Of a DNA stretch of 64,000 nucleotides, positions 7,185 through 15,553 are shown one piece after another. Numbering within the stretch: the stretch's first letter is position 1; the number at the start of each line of letters is the position of its first letter. The DNA is taken from positions 152,679 through 216,678 of the forward strand of contig CAMWME010000002.1 in assembly GCA_947175325.1 (NCBI GenBank). Direction: 5' to 3'. The notes beneath the pieces were generated by a model, which saw nothing but the letters and a program-made list of their open reading frames with translations, made no database searches and was not told where the DNA came from. A program made the position numbers and the translations under genes. The stretch comes from an uncultured Clostridia bacterium (lineage in GTDB: Bacteria; Bacillota; Clostridia; Christensenellales; Borkfalkiaceae).

Positions 7185-8510
7185 GTGGCGCTTATGAATT
7201 TTTTGAATTTACTGACAACTTCATTAGAACATACGGTTGGAGTAGCGAACGTAAACGTAAACGACCTTAACTTTATCGGTAAGATAATCGGCTGGATTTT
7301 CGATTTATTTTCGAACTTCTACGGCGCGGTTGCCTTAGGCGTTATCGTGTTTACGCTTGCTTTAAAGACGTTGGTTCTTCCGCTTGATATTTATTCAAGG
7401 GTTAAAACGAAAAAGCAGTCGCTTTTAATGGAGCGTATGCGCCCGCAGATGGAGAAGCTGCAAAAGCAGTACTCAAACGATAAGAATATGTATCAGCAGA
7501 AGGTTATGGAATTGCAGAAAGCCAACGGCTACAATCCGCTTGGCGCGTGCCTTCCGATGATAGTTTCTCTCGTTATATTCATGGTAGTGTTAAGCTCGTT
7601 CTCGACTTATTCAAACTACGCGGTGCTTCGCGATTACAGCGAAATGGCTAAGTATTACAACGAAAGCGTTGCAGTGTACGTTATGGAAGACGGTGCGGAA
7701 AACCCCGAACAGCGGTTCTTAACCAAAGTTGAAGGGAAGGACGATATTTACACGGTAGATTTTGAGAAGTTTGCAGACTTTAAGATAGTTAAGGACGCGA
7801 AAGAGTATTACAACGCGCATAAAGAGGACGTAAACGAAAGTAGTGAAAAGGTCATTACCGAAGCAAACGAAGACGAATATGCACAAAACGAAAGAACCAA
7901 ATTCCTTAACAAGAAAGAGCAAGATAAGTGGGAAATCGTTTCAAACTTTGTAGAAATATACGCGCGCGAATCTGCCGCTAAATACTATCAAGAAAACAGC
8001 GACGGAACGCACTTCGGCTGGATAGGTAACCTTTGGTATCCCGATTCGATGCTGAATAAAGAAGTTCCCGATTACGCAAAATTTACTTCGGCAACGACCC
8101 GTGCGGGCGTAACGGTAAGTGAAAACGATTATAACAGCGTAACCTTCAACCTTTCCGAGCAGAAGGGCAATTACAACGGATACTTCGTTTTAATAGTTCT
8201 TTCTATCGGGTTGATGTTCTTACAGCAGTTTATTATGATGAGGTCGCAAAAGGCGGCAAACGAGCTTTCGTCCGTTGACGGAAGTGCGGCAAAGACCAAC
8301 AAATGGATGATGATTATAATGCCCATTATGTTCGGTATGTTCTCGTTTATGTACAGTGCGGCGTTCTCTATATACATGATAACGAACACGCTGTACGGGC
8401 TTATAACGACGCTGATTATCAATAAAGTAGTAACCGTAAGGTTTGCAAACAGAGAAATTAAGACGGCATCTTCAAGACCGTCCAGCAAAGCTAAAAGGTT
8501 AAAAAAGTAA
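7185..8510 (+). CDS. yidC: Membrane protein insertase YidC (Oxa1/SpoIIIJ family), with a large insertion
   Basis: A 441-residue insertase that folds and inserts membrane proteins, alone or with SecYEG. Membrane segments: about residues 28-60, with the positively charged KTLVLPLDIYSRVKTKKQ cytoplasmic hairpin, about 120-140 (LPMIVSLVIFMVVLSSF), about 335-355 (YFVLIVLSIGLMFLQQF) and about 372-410. Firmicutes YidC proteins are usually 250-290 residues. The excess lies between the second and third segments, about residues 145-333, in an acidic extracytoplasmic region where family members have a short loop ending in FGWIGNLWYPD. The start is uncertain: GTG 7185 or ATG 7194, neither with a good Shine-Dalgarno. 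It is followed by jag, the usual partner. Confidence 0.93.
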   Translation: MALMNFLNLLTTSLEHTVGVANVNVNDLNFIGKIIGWIFDLFSNFYGAVALGVIVFTLALKTLVLPLDIYSRVKTKKQSLLMERMRPQMEKLQKQYSNDKNMYQQKVMELQKANGYNPLGACLPMIVSLVIFMVVLSSFSTYSNYAVLRDYSEMAKYYNESVAVYVMEDGAENPEQRFLTKVEGKDDIYTVDFEKFADFKIVKDAKEYYNAHKEDVNESSEKVITEANEDEYAQNERTKFLNKKEQDKWEIVSNFVEIYARESAAKYYQENSDGTHFGWIGNLWYPDSMLNKEVPDYAKFTSATTRAGVTVSENDYNSVTFNLSEQKGNYNGYFVLIVLSIGLMFLQQFIMMRSQKAANELSSVDGSAAKTNKWMMIIMPIMFGMFSFMYSAAFSIYMITNTLYGLITTLIINKVVTVRFANREIKTASSRPSSKAKRLKK

Positions 8511-8513
8511 GCT

Positions 8514-8546
8514 AAAACCCCGTTAGTTGCAGTATATATGGGGGTC
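8514..8546 (-). repeat. Dispersed CCCCCATATATG element, copy 2
   Basis: Read on the minus strand: GACCCCCATATATACTGC, then AACTAACGG and a short T-run. It sits between yidC and jag and ends 2 nt before the AAGGAG of jag. Confidence 0.7.
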
Positions 8547-8561
8547 TAAGGAGATATTGTA

Positions 8562-9503
8562 ATGGAAGAAAAGAACGTATTTACGGGTAAAACCGTAGAC
8601 GAAGCGCTCGATTTGGGGCTTGAGGCCTTGGGTCTTACGCTTGACGAAATCGATTACGAAGTATTGGAAGAAGGCAAGAAAAAACTTTTCGGCTCGGTAA
8701 AGGCAGTAGTTAAAATTATTCCTAAGGGCGAGGCTAAGACTGAAGAAAAGGTTGCGGAAGAACCCGCACCTAAGGCTAAAATCGAAAAGAAAACCATAAA
8801 CGCAAAACCCGTTAAAAAGAGTGCGGAAAAGCCCGTAAAGGCTCACAGCGGTGAAAGCGTTGACCCCGTAGAGTTTATAGACGGACTGCTCGTTAAACTC
8901 GGCGTAGAGGGCAAGAGTGAGGTTGTAAGCGAAGAAAACGGTATTCATATAGAAATTAAGACCGAAAGCTCCGCAAGGGTTATAGGCAAGCACGGAGACG
9001 TTTTAGACGCAATTCAGAGCATTGCCGGCGCAGTTGCAAACATCGGCAACGACGAATACAAAAAGGTTATCGTAGACTGCGAAAACTACCGCGCACAGCG
9101 TGAGCAGACTCTTAAGGACTTAGCCGTTAAGATTGCGAGCAAGGCGATAGAAACGGGCAGAAAGGTTATTTTAGAGCCTATGACGCCTTACGAGAGGCGC
9201 GTGATTCACGCAACGCTTGCGGACAACGAAGAAGTTAAAACGGCGTCCGAAGGCAGAGAACCCGCAAGATATATCGTAGTTATTCCAAATAACGCAAACC
9301 CCGGCGACAGAGGCATTAAGTTTGGCGACAGACACGGGAGAGGAGATAGGCACGGACACGGTCACGGCGGTGACAGAAGGCACGATAACCGTCGCAGAGA
9401 CGGTGGTTCAAGGCCGTCAAACGGCGGTGCAAGCCGCGGCAAAAAAGAGATACATTTCGGCACTTTCCTCGGGAATAGTAACGATAACAAAAAAGAAGAA
9501 TAA
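8562..9503 (+). CDS. jag: RNA-binding protein Jag / KhpB (Jag-N, KH and R3H domains)
   Basis: A 313-residue RNA-binding protein that accompanies YidC/SpoIIIJ. The N-terminal Jag-N domain (about 1-50) has the KKLFGSVKAVVKI motif. A Lys/Ala/Pro-rich linker follows (about 58-100). Then come the KH domain (VIGKHGDVLDAIQSIAGAV, about 140-160) and the R3H domain (MTPYERRVIHATLAD, about 206-220). The last 65 residues form a Gly/Arg/His/Asp-rich tail (GDRHGRGDRHGHGHGGDRR), which is longer than usual and looks like an extra disordered nucleic-acid-binding tail. AAGGAG at 8549-8554 fixes ATG 8562. The mnmE/mnmG genes that normally follow are replaced by a terminator and leftward pckA. Confidence 0.95.
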   Translation: MEEKNVFTGKTVDEALDLGLEALGLTLDEIDYEVLEEGKKKLFGSVKAVVKIIPKGEAKTEEKVAEEPAPKAKIEKKTINAKPVKKSAEKPVKAHSGESVDPVEFIDGLLVKLGVEGKSEVVSEENGIHIEIKTESSARVIGKHGDVLDAIQSIAGAVANIGNDEYKKVIVDCENYRAQREQTLKDLAVKIASKAIETGRKVILEPMTPYERRVIHATLADNEEVKTASEGREPARYIVVIPNNANPGDRGIKFGDRHGRGDRHGHGHGGDRRHDNRRRDGGSRPSNGGASRGKKEIHFGTFLGNSNDNKKEE

Positions 9504-9510
9504 ATAGAAA

Positions 9511-9556
9511 GACCCCCACATATGCCTTAAATAACGGCATTTGGGGGTATTTTTAT
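9511..9556 (+). terminator. Terminator built on dispersed element copy 3
   Basis: The motif GACCCCCACATATGCC is followed by TTAAATAACGGCAT and then TTGGGGGT and TATTTTT. The added GGGGG pairs with the CCCCC of the motif and GGCAT with ATGCC, so the element becomes a long hairpin with a T-run that ends the jag operon. Confidence 0.65.
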
Positions 9557-9566
9557 AAGATAATAA

Positions 9567-9598
9567 AAGCCGTGTGCGGAAGCTTCCGAACACGGCTT
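9567..9598 (-). terminator. Terminator of pckA
   Basis: AAGCCGTGT/ACACGGCTT arms with an inner CGGAAGCTTCCG palindrome, followed on the minus strand by TTTTATTATC. It is placed just after the pckA stop. Confidence 0.8.
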
Positions 9599-9611
9599 AT
9601 TTATTACCTAT

Positions 9612-11510
9612 TTATTTGTTTTCGGTTTTCTTGGTGGTCTTGGGCTTTGCGGGTTTTTCTTCAGCCGTTTTAGCGGGGGCTTTCTTTTCAACCTTGCAGT
9701 TTGCCTTCAAGGTTGCAAGGCAGTCCCAAAGCTCTTGGGGAATTCTGTCCTTAACCGTGCCGTTGTAGTAGCCTTCGATTTCCTCGGCTTCCTTCGCCCA
9801 CTTCTCTTTGTCAACTTCAAGGATAGTAGCAAGGTCCTTAACGGTGAACTTCTTGCCCGCGCAGATTTCGTAATCCAAATCGGTGAGGTCGATATCCTCG
9901 GGCTTGGGTACGTAGCCGATAGCCGTTTCCTCTGCGTCCACGGGAGTGTCCGAGCAACGCTTTAAAATCCATTCCAGAACGCGCATATTGTCGCCGAAGC
10001 CGGGCCACATAAAGTTGCCGTCTTTATCCGTTCTGAACCAGTTTACGTTGAAAATTTTAGGCGGGTTTTTAATCTTGGTGCCCATTTCAACCCAGTGGCC
10101 GAAGTAGTCGCCCATATGATAGCCGGCGAAAGGCTTCATAGCCATGGGGTCGTGGCGGAGTACGCCGACGGCGCCCGCAGCCGCTGCGGTGGTTTCGGAC
10201 GACATTGCCGAGCCGATGAACACGCCGTGGTTCCAATCCCTTGCCTCGTACACGAGCGGGGTGGTGGAAGCGCGTCTGCCGCCGAAGATGATTGCCGAAA
10301 GGGGAACCGCATCAAGACCGTTTTCCTTGCCGAACTTGTCGGAAATGCAAGGGCAGTTGCCAGCGGGTGCGGTGAAACGGGAGTTGGGGTGCGCCGCGCA
10401 AGTCGATTTATCCTTCTTATCGAACTTAGCGGGGCTCCAAGGCTTACCCGTCCAGTCGATGCAGTGTTCGGGGAGTTCTTTGGAAAGACCTTCCCACCAA
10501 ACCGTCATATCGTCGGTGTTGAGTGCAACGTTGGTGAATATCGTGCCGCGCTTAGTGGATTCAAGCGCGTTCTTGTTGCTGTGTTCGTTGGTGCCGGGTG
10601 CAACGCCGAAGAAGCCGTTTTCGGGGTTTACAGCCCAAAGTCTGCCGTCTTCGCCAACCCTTATCCAAGCGATATCGTCGCCGAGGGTTTCGATTTTATA
10701 GCCCAAATCGGAGTAATGTTTGGGGGGAATAAGCATTGCAAGGTTGGTTTTGCCGCAAGCGGAGGGGAAAGCCGCCGCAACGTACTTCTTTTCGCCGTCG
10801 GGGAAGGTTACGCCGAGGATAAGCATGTGTTCTGCCATCCAGCCCTCGTTTTTGCCCAACCAAGAAGCTATACGGAGTGCGAAGCACTTCTTGCCGAGGA
10901 GCACGTTGCCGCCGTAAGCCGAGTTAACGGAGATAATAAGGTTATCTTCGGGGAAGTGCATTATGTATCTCTTTTCGGCGTCTACGTTGCATTTTGCGTG
11001 GAAACCTTTGATAAAATCGCCGTCTTTGCCGATTTTGTTGAGAACGGACTTGCCTACGCGCGTCATGATGTTCATATTCAAGACGACGTAGATGCTGTCG
11101 GTAACCTCGATGCCGTATTTAGCAAAGCTGCTGCCGACTACGCCCATCGAATAGGGAATAACGTACATCGTTCTGCCCTTCATCGAGCCGCGTGCAATCT
11201 CGTTTGCAAGCTCTTTCGCTTGTCTGGGATCCATCCAATAGTTGATGGGGCCGGCGTCCTCTTGATTTTTTGTGCAGATAAAGGTTCTGTCCTCAACGCG
11301 GGCTACGTCGTTCACCTTGGTGCGGTGAAGGTAGCAGTCGGGAAGAAGGTGTTCGTTTAATTTAATAAGCTCGCCGCTTTTTACGGCTTCTTCTTTTAAC
11401 GCTTTAATCTGGTCGGGGCTGCCGTCAATCCAGACGATTTTGTCGGGTTGGGCAAGGTCTGCGCTTTCTTGTACGAAATCGAGGACCTTTTTATTTTTGG
11501 TCAATGCCAT
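9612..11510 (-). CDS. pckA: Phosphoenolpyruvate carboxykinase (GTP-type)
   Basis: A 632-residue enzyme converting oxaloacetate and GTP to PEP, CO2 and GDP, or the reverse. In anaerobes it often works in the carboxylating direction during fermentation. GTP-type signatures: the P-loop region AAAFPSACGKTNLAML (about residue 245), FGGRRASTTPLVYEARDW (about 405) and the R-rich MDPRQAKELANEIARGSMKG near 90. The C-terminus carries a Lys/Ala/Pro/Thr-rich tail of about 25 residues beyond the usual end. AAGGAG upstream of ATG 11510 supports the start. It is convergent with jag and has its own promoter and terminator. Confidence 0.96.
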   Translation of the reverse strand: MALTKNKKVLDFVQESADLAQPDKIVWIDGSPDQIKALKEEAVKSGELIKLNEHLLPDCYLHRTKVNDVARVEDRTFICTKNQEDAGPINYWMDPRQAKELANEIARGSMKGRTMYVIPYSMGVVGSSFAKYGIEVTDSIYVVLNMNIMTRVGKSVLNKIGKDGDFIKGFHAKCNVDAEKRYIMHFPEDNLIISVNSAYGGNVLLGKKCFALRIASWLGKNEGWMAEHMLILGVTFPDGEKKYVAAAFPSACGKTNLAMLIPPKHYSDLGYKIETLGDDIAWIRVGEDGRLWAVNPENGFFGVAPGTNEHSNKNALESTKRGTIFTNVALNTDDMTVWWEGLSKELPEHCIDWTGKPWSPAKFDKKDKSTCAAHPNSRFTAPAGNCPCISDKFGKENGLDAVPLSAIIFGGRRASTTPLVYEARDWNHGVFIGSAMSSETTAAAAGAVGVLRHDPMAMKPFAGYHMGDYFGHWVEMGTKIKNPPKIFNVNWFRTDKDGNFMWPGFGDNMRVLEWILKRCSDTPVDAEETAIGYVPKPEDIDLTDLDYEICAGKKFTVKDLATILEVDKEKWAKEAEEIEGYYNGTVKDRIPQELWDCLATLKANCKVEKKAPAKTAEEKPAKPKTTKKTENK

Positions 11511-11571
11511 AATAATTCACTCCTTAATAATTGAAAACTGATTGAGAGAAGCGAAAACTTCTACGAATACT

Positions 11572-11600
11572 ATTATATTATGAATTGTCAAAAAAATCAA
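11572..11600 (-). promoter_or_regulatory. Predicted promoter of pckA
   Basis: On the minus strand: TTGATT (11595-11600), 17-bp spacer, TATAAT (11572-11577). The AT-rich gap 11511-11743 holds this promoter and nothing else I can recognise. Confidence 0.6.
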
Positions 11601-11743
11601 ATTAATGAGTTTGAAATTTGTGAAAATAAACACACAAAAAGAACATAATTTTACAAATTATTATAAAATACGCGCAGCGTGAATATTTATAATGGAAGAA
11701 AGTTAACTAATTTATCGCGCGGGAAGCGCGTTCAAAGGAAGTT

Positions 11744-12763
11744 ATGGGCTACACGAAAAACATTGCGGTTATAAAGGGAATAAAGGACGGGTTCTCGGTT
11801 GACGGGGGTGCGCTGTCCGGACTCGTCAAGGCGGAAAAGTACGGGGCGAAGCTCAGAGTGGAAGTAAGCCTTATAAATTTTGCCCCGCTGACCGAGGGAA
11901 AGTACGTTTGCGCGCTTTCGGACGGCAAGACTACTTTGGTGGTTGAGGACGGCGAGTTTGAAGGGGAGAGTGCCGTAAATACCGAAAACGGTTTTGCCGC
12001 GCTTATATGCTACGTGAAGGGCGAAGTGTTCCCCATCGCTTCGGCGGTGTGCGGGAACAACCACGATATTACGCTTAAACTGAAAGGCGAGATAGAAAAG
12101 GAAGAAAACCTTAAAGCGGTGCAAATAGCTCAAGACGAGAGGTATGCAAAGAGGGAGAGCAAGCAGCAAAAGGAAGAGCGGGCGGCAACGGTAATTTACG
12201 AGGACGAGGCGATAGCGGAGGAAAATTATTATGAATACGCAGAAACTTTTAAAGACGGTGGAGCTGTACGCACGGATAAAAAAGAAGAAAAAGGCGGGGA
12301 TACGCTACGCGGCGATGAGGCGGCTTTTAGCGCTGTCAAGGAAGGGAAAAACGGCGTAAAAAGTGCCGAAAGTGCCACATATATGGGGGGCAACGGTAAT
12401 TTTGACAAGATTAACCCCCTCTCGCGCGGGGGTATATTTTACGAAAGAATGAAGGACGAAATAGACAAAATCCTTTCAAAATACCCCAAAGATACGGCGC
12501 TTGAAGCATTAATCGAGGATTCCAAATGGGTTAAAATATCTTACGGCGAGGGCGGCTTTTACGTGTTCGGCGTGCTATATTCGGGGGGCAAACCCAAATA
12601 TATATGCTACGGAGTGCCCACTAAGCAAAGCGCAACGCCGCCTAAGAGTATGGAAGAATTGGCGTCCTTTTTACCCGCTTCGCCCGAGGATACGGAGAGC
12701 GGGTATTGGGTTATGTATCAAGACGCGGAAACGGGTGCAAGCATAAAAGTTAACAGTACGTAA
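11744..12763 (+). CDS. Protein of unknown function, two domains with a charged linker
   Basis: A 339-residue protein that I do not recognise. Residues 1 to about 115 look like a beta-rich domain (SVDGGALSGLVKAEKYGAKL, LTEGKYVCALSDGKTTLVVE). The middle, about 120-225, is highly charged (Lys/Glu) and probably disordered. The C-terminal domain, about 230-335, contains FYERMKDEIDKILSKYPKD and the hydrophobic FYVFGVLYSGGKPKYICYGV, followed by an acidic/proline stretch. There is no signal peptide or membrane segment. AAGGAAG precedes ATG 11744. A dispersed-element copy (minus orientation, 12361-12391) lies in the linker, and a hairpin terminator follows the stop. A role near the cell cycle or envelope would be a guess. 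Confidence 0.8.
   Translation: MGYTKNIAVIKGIKDGFSVDGGALSGLVKAEKYGAKLRVEVSLINFAPLTEGKYVCALSDGKTTLVVEDGEFEGESAVNTENGFAALICYVKGEVFPIASAVCGNNHDITLKLKGEIEKEENLKAVQIAQDERYAKRESKQQKEERAATVIYEDEAIAEENYYEYAETFKDGGAVRTDKKEEKGGDTLRGDEAAFSAVKEGKNGVKSAESATYMGGNGNFDKINPLSRGGIFYERMKDEIDKILSKYPKDTALEALIEDSKWVKISYGEGGFYVFGVLYSGGKPKYICYGVPTKQSATPPKSMEELASFLPASPEDTESGYWVMYQDAETGASIKVNST
12361..12391 (-). repeat. Dispersed element copy 4 (inside a gene)
   Basis: Minus strand: GCCCCCCATATATGTGGCAC, then TTTCGGC and a T-run. It lies in the low-complexity linker of the 339-residue protein and reads SATYMGGN there. Confidence 0.65.
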
Positions 12764-12766
12764 AAG

Positions 12767-12789
12767 GGCGTTGCCGTAAAAGCAACGCC
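12767..12789. terminator. Bidirectional terminator
   Basis: GGCGTTGC (12767-12774), 7-nt loop, GCAACGCC (12782-12789), then TTATTTT on the plus strand. It sits between convergent genes. Confidence 0.75.
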
Positions 12790-12999
12790 TTATTTTAATC
12801 CTTTAAAGGGTTTAAAAGCAATAAGAGAATATATTGTGAAGAGAGCGGAAACGCCGCATATTGCGAGGAACGAGCGGTAGGCAAGCACGTTACCGAAGCA
12901 TATAAAATCAAGCAAATTAAAGCCGGTTAAAGCGAATACACCCCCACATATGCCTAAAATAACGAGGTTTGCAACGCAAAAGTAGCAAGTCATTTTCAT
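12790..12999 (-). CDS. DUF378-like small membrane protein
   Basis: A 69-residue protein with two hydrophobic segments (about residues 8-28 and 40-60). The pattern of a short first helix, GFNLLDFICFGN, then a second helix AFLAICGVSALFTIY-like, resembles the DUF378/YuzA family of small membrane proteins of unknown function. Copy 5 of the dispersed motif lies within the first helix and encodes LGICGGV, where family members typically have a glycine-rich turn. Start is ATG 12999, with a second ATG two codons later; no clear Shine-Dalgarno is visible. It is convergent with the preceding gene. Confidence 0.68.
   Translation of the reverse strand: MKMTCYFCVANLVILGICGGVFALTGFNLLDFICFGNVLAYRSFLAICGVSALFTIYSLIAFKPFKGLK
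12940..12970 (+). repeat. Dispersed element copy 5 (inside the DUF378-like gene)
   Basis: ACCCCCACATATGCC at 12940-12954, then TAAAATAACGAGGTTT. It is antisense to the small membrane protein gene. Confidence 0.7.
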
Positions 13000-13027
13000 A
13001 CTTGGAGTATGCGGTAAAAATTAAAAA

Positions 13028-13051
13028 ATATTCCGCAAAGTCGCGGAATAT
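13028..13051 (-). terminator. Terminator of the 86-residue protein gene
   Basis: ATATTCCGC/GCGGAATAT stem, followed on the minus strand by TTTTTTAATTTTT, immediately after the stop codon at 13052. Confidence 0.75.
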
Positions 13052-13312
13052 CTAAACGGTGATATTATCTAAAACCAATTTGTCAAACTCGGGCTTTTCC
13101 GCGAAGTCGCGCGGAAGGAATTTGACCGTTCTGAATTTTGCGTAATTGAAAATGTGCGTCTTTAAAAGAATGGGCGTGGCGATATCCAACGCCTCGCAAA
13201 TGTCGGAGAGGTAGTTGAAAAATTCCGAATAGGTGAATTTGTCTTCACGCATATAGGTTATCTGTTTTTGTATTTTTTCGCCGACGATTACTTTCGCCCA
13301 AATTCTGAACAT
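13052..13312 (-). CDS. Conserved-looking small protein of unknown function (predicted leaderless)
   Basis: An 86-residue soluble protein beginning MFRIWAKVIVGEKIQKQITY, with several aromatic and acidic positions (YSEFFNYLSDICEALDI). I do not recognise a named family, although the style is that of short conserved clostridial proteins. There is no Shine-Dalgarno. Instead TATAAT ends 6 nt before the ATG, with TTGCAT 17 bp further upstream, so the mRNA should begin at the start codon. It is divergent from greA and ends at a hairpin terminator, so it is probably a real single-gene unit. Confidence 0.7.
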   Translation of the reverse strand: MFRIWAKVIVGEKIQKQITYMREDKFTYSEFFNYLSDICEALDIATPILLKTHIFNYAKFRTVKFLPRDFAEKPEFDKLVLDNITV

Positions 13313-13318
13313 ATAACC

Positions 13319-13347
13319 ATTATACTGAAATCACGCGTTGAATGCAA
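13319..13347 (-). promoter_or_regulatory. Leaderless promoter of the 86-residue protein gene
   Basis: Minus strand: TTGCAT (13342-13347), 17-bp spacer, TATAAT (13319-13324), 6-nt gap, ATG at 13312. Confidence 0.7.
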
Positions 13348-13399
13348 CTTTTTGCGGCAAAAATCTTTTGTAGAATACCGCCGCAAACGGTTTAATCTA

Positions 13400-13428
13400 T
13401 TGACAAAACGAAAACTAAATTATATAAT
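13400..13428 (+). promoter_or_regulatory. Consensus promoter of greA-lysS
   Basis: TTGACA (13400-13405), 17-bp spacer, TATAAT (13423-13428): a perfect sigma-A match. Confidence 0.85.
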
Positions 13429-13503
13429 AGCGTTAAGAAAATGCAGTGATTTCGCCGTGCGAAATCACTTTTAATTATTTTTTATATCGGGAGTTGAAAT
13501 AAA

Positions 13504-13974
13504 ATGGCAGAACTTATCGTTATGACGAAAAAAAATTACGAGGATTTGAAGAAGGAGCTTGACTATCTCGTTAAAGTCAAACGCCCCGAAATAATCGAGC
13601 GTATTGCCGAGGCTCGCAGCCACGGCGACTTGTCCGAAAACGCGGAATACGACGCGGCGCGTGAAGAACAGCGCTCAAACGAGGGCAAAATTGCCGAAAT
13701 CGAGTACAAAATCAAGAATGCGGACATTCGTGAAGAAAATACGGACACGAGCTATATCCATTTGGGCAGCGTGGTTACCGTGTACGACGAGGATATGGAA
13801 GAGGAGCAGACCTTCACTATAACTTCCGTAACCGAAGTTGACGTTATGGCTAATAAAATTTCGGTTGATTCGCCCGTCGGCGCCGCGCTTTTGAGGAAAA
13901 AAGTCGGGGACAAAGCGGCTGTTAAGTGCCCCGACGGCAGTGAATACGTACTTAAAATTCTTTCGATAAGGTAA
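13504..13974 (+). CDS. greA: Transcription elongation factor GreA
   Basis: A 156-residue factor that rescues backtracked RNA polymerase by stimulating transcript cleavage. The N-terminal coiled coil (about 1-75) carries the acidic tip region SHGDLSENAEYDAAREEQ, and the C-terminal globular domain includes VTVYDEDMEEEQTFTI and ends SPVGAALLRKKVGDKAAVK. The length is typical (about 155-160). A perfect promoter lies upstream. lysS starts 5 nt after its stop, so the two form an operon, a common arrangement in Firmicutes. Confidence 0.97.
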   Translation: MAELIVMTKKNYEDLKKELDYLVKVKRPEIIERIAEARSHGDLSENAEYDAAREEQRSNEGKIAEIEYKIKNADIREENTDTSYIHLGSVVTVYDEDMEEEQTFTITSVTEVDVMANKISVDSPVGAALLRKKVGDKAAVKCPDGSEYVLKILSIR

Positions 13975-13979
13975 AAATT

Positions 13980-15521
13980 ATGGCAGAAAATACACAAAAC
14001 GTTAAAAATCAGGCTAACGCGCAACCTTTGACCGAGGAGGAAGAAGCGCTTGCGCTTGCCGAACAAGCGCGTATCCGCCGTGAAAAGCTTACTAAGCTTT
14101 GCGAGGACGGCAAAAATCCTTTCGTAAAGGTTAAGTACGCGACCACGGCAGAGTCCGAGCAAATAAAGAATGACTTTGACGCACTTGAAGGTAAAGAGGT
14201 TTCCATTGCGGGAAGATTGATGTCCCGCCGTATTATGGGCAAGGCTTCCTTTGCACATATTCAAGACGACAAGGGGCTGTTGCAAATTTACGTAAAGCGC
14301 GACGACGTGGGCGAGGACGACTACGCTTCCTTCAAAAAGGACTACGACTTGGGCGACATCGTCGGCGTTAAGGGCTACGTTTTCAAGACGCAGACGGGCG
14401 AGGTTTCCGTGCACTGCTCGCATATTGAAATGCTTTCAAAGTGCCTTCTTCCCTTGCCCGAAAAACAGCACGGCTTGAAGGATACCGACATAAGGTACAG
14501 AAGGCGCGAGCTGGATTTAATAGTAAACCCCGAAGTTAAAAGCACCTTCGTCAAGCGTTCGAAAATCATTTCCGCCATCCGCGACTATCTTGACGGCTGC
14601 GGATTTTTGGAGGTTGATACCCCCGTTTTAAACACCCTTGAAATTGGTGCGGCGGCAAGACCTTTCAAGACGAAACACAACGCGCTTGACATTGATATGT
14701 ACCTTCGAATTGAGACCGAATTATACCTTAAACGGCTCATAGTAGGGGGTCTAAACCGAGTTTACGAGGTTGGGCGCATATTCCGCAACGAGGGAATGGA
14801 CGCCTTCCACAACCCCGAATTCACCACGGTTGAGTGCTATGCAGCGTACCTTGATTACTTCGATATGATGGACCTCGTAGAGGATATGTACGCCACCATT
14901 GCAAAGAAGGCTTGCGGCACTACTGACGTAACTTACCAAGGTACGGAAATTCACCTTGGCGGCAAGTGGGCGCGCATGACTATGAAAGAGGCGGTGAAGA
15001 AATACTCCGGCGCAGATTACGACGAGTGGGCTACGGATGCGGACGCGCGCGCTTGTGCAAAGAAGCTCGGCGTTACCGTTGAGGAAGGCGAAAGAGCGAC
15101 CAAGGGCCACGTGCTAATCGCGCTGTTCGATAACTTCGTTGAGGACAAGCTTATTCAGCCCACGTTTATTTACGACTACCCCGTGGAGAATTCTCCCTTG
15201 GCAAAACGCAAGGAGGACGACCCCGCGTTCACGCAGAGGTTTGAGTACTTTATCTGCTCGCACGAGTTCGGCAATGCGTTTTCCGAATTGAATGACCCCA
15301 TAGACCAAAAGCAGAGGTTCGTAAAGCAAGTTGAAGAAAAGCGGGCACAAGAGCCTAACTGCAACGCGCAGATTGACGAGGACTTCGTAACCGCTTTGGA
15401 GTACGGTTTGCCCCCTACGGGCGGCCTCGGCTTCGGTGTTGACCGTTTGGTTATGCTTTTGACCGACAGCGCGACTATAAGGGACGTATTATTATTCCCC
15501 ACGATGAAGCCTAAAAAATAA
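13980..15521 (+). CDS. lysS: Lysyl-tRNA synthetase (class II)
   Basis: A 513-residue class II aminoacyl-tRNA synthetase charging tRNA-Lys. The N-terminal OB-fold (about 60-160) includes VSIAGRLMSRRIMGKASFAH. The catalytic core has motif 1 (FLEVDTPVL), motif 2 (YEVGRIFRNEGMDAFHNPEF, about 260-280) and motif 3 (GLGFGVDRLVML, about 480-492). It opens with an additional Gln/Glu/Ala-rich stretch of about 30 residues. It is translated from ATG 13980, 5 nt after greA, with a Shine-Dalgarno-like AAGG inside the greA end. Confidence 0.97.
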   Translation: MAENTQNVKNQANAQPLTEEEEALALAEQARIRREKLTKLCEDGKNPFVKVKYATTAESEQIKNDFDALEGKEVSIAGRLMSRRIMGKASFAHIQDDKGLLQIYVKRDDVGEDDYASFKKDYDLGDIVGVKGYVFKTQTGEVSVHCSHIEMLSKCLLPLPEKQHGLKDTDIRYRRRELDLIVNPEVKSTFVKRSKIISAIRDYLDGCGFLEVDTPVLNTLEIGAAARPFKTKHNALDIDMYLRIETELYLKRLIVGGLNRVYEVGRIFRNEGMDAFHNPEFTTVECYAAYLDYFDMMDLVEDMYATIAKKACGTTDVTYQGTEIHLGGKWARMTMKEAVKKYSGADYDEWATDADARACAKKLGVTVEEGERATKGHVLIALFDNFVEDKLIQPTFIYDYPVENSPLAKRKEDDPAFTQRFEYFICSHEFGNAFSELNDPIDQKQRFVKQVEEKRAQEPNCNAQIDEDFVTALEYGLPPTGGLGFGVDRLVMLLTDSATIRDVLLFPTMKPKK

Positions 15522-15553
15522 AAGCACAAAAATACATTTGGAGAAGAACCACG

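Noticed and set aside
7620..8185. A frameshift or gene fusion as the reason for the long YidC
   Set aside because: The frame is continuous, the composition is like the rest of the protein, and both flanking membrane parts match YidC in the right order.
10095..11360. A 421-residue open frame antisense to pckA
   Set aside because: It lies fully within an unmistakable pckA on the other strand, has no family signature and no ribosome site, and results from the codon bias of pckA.
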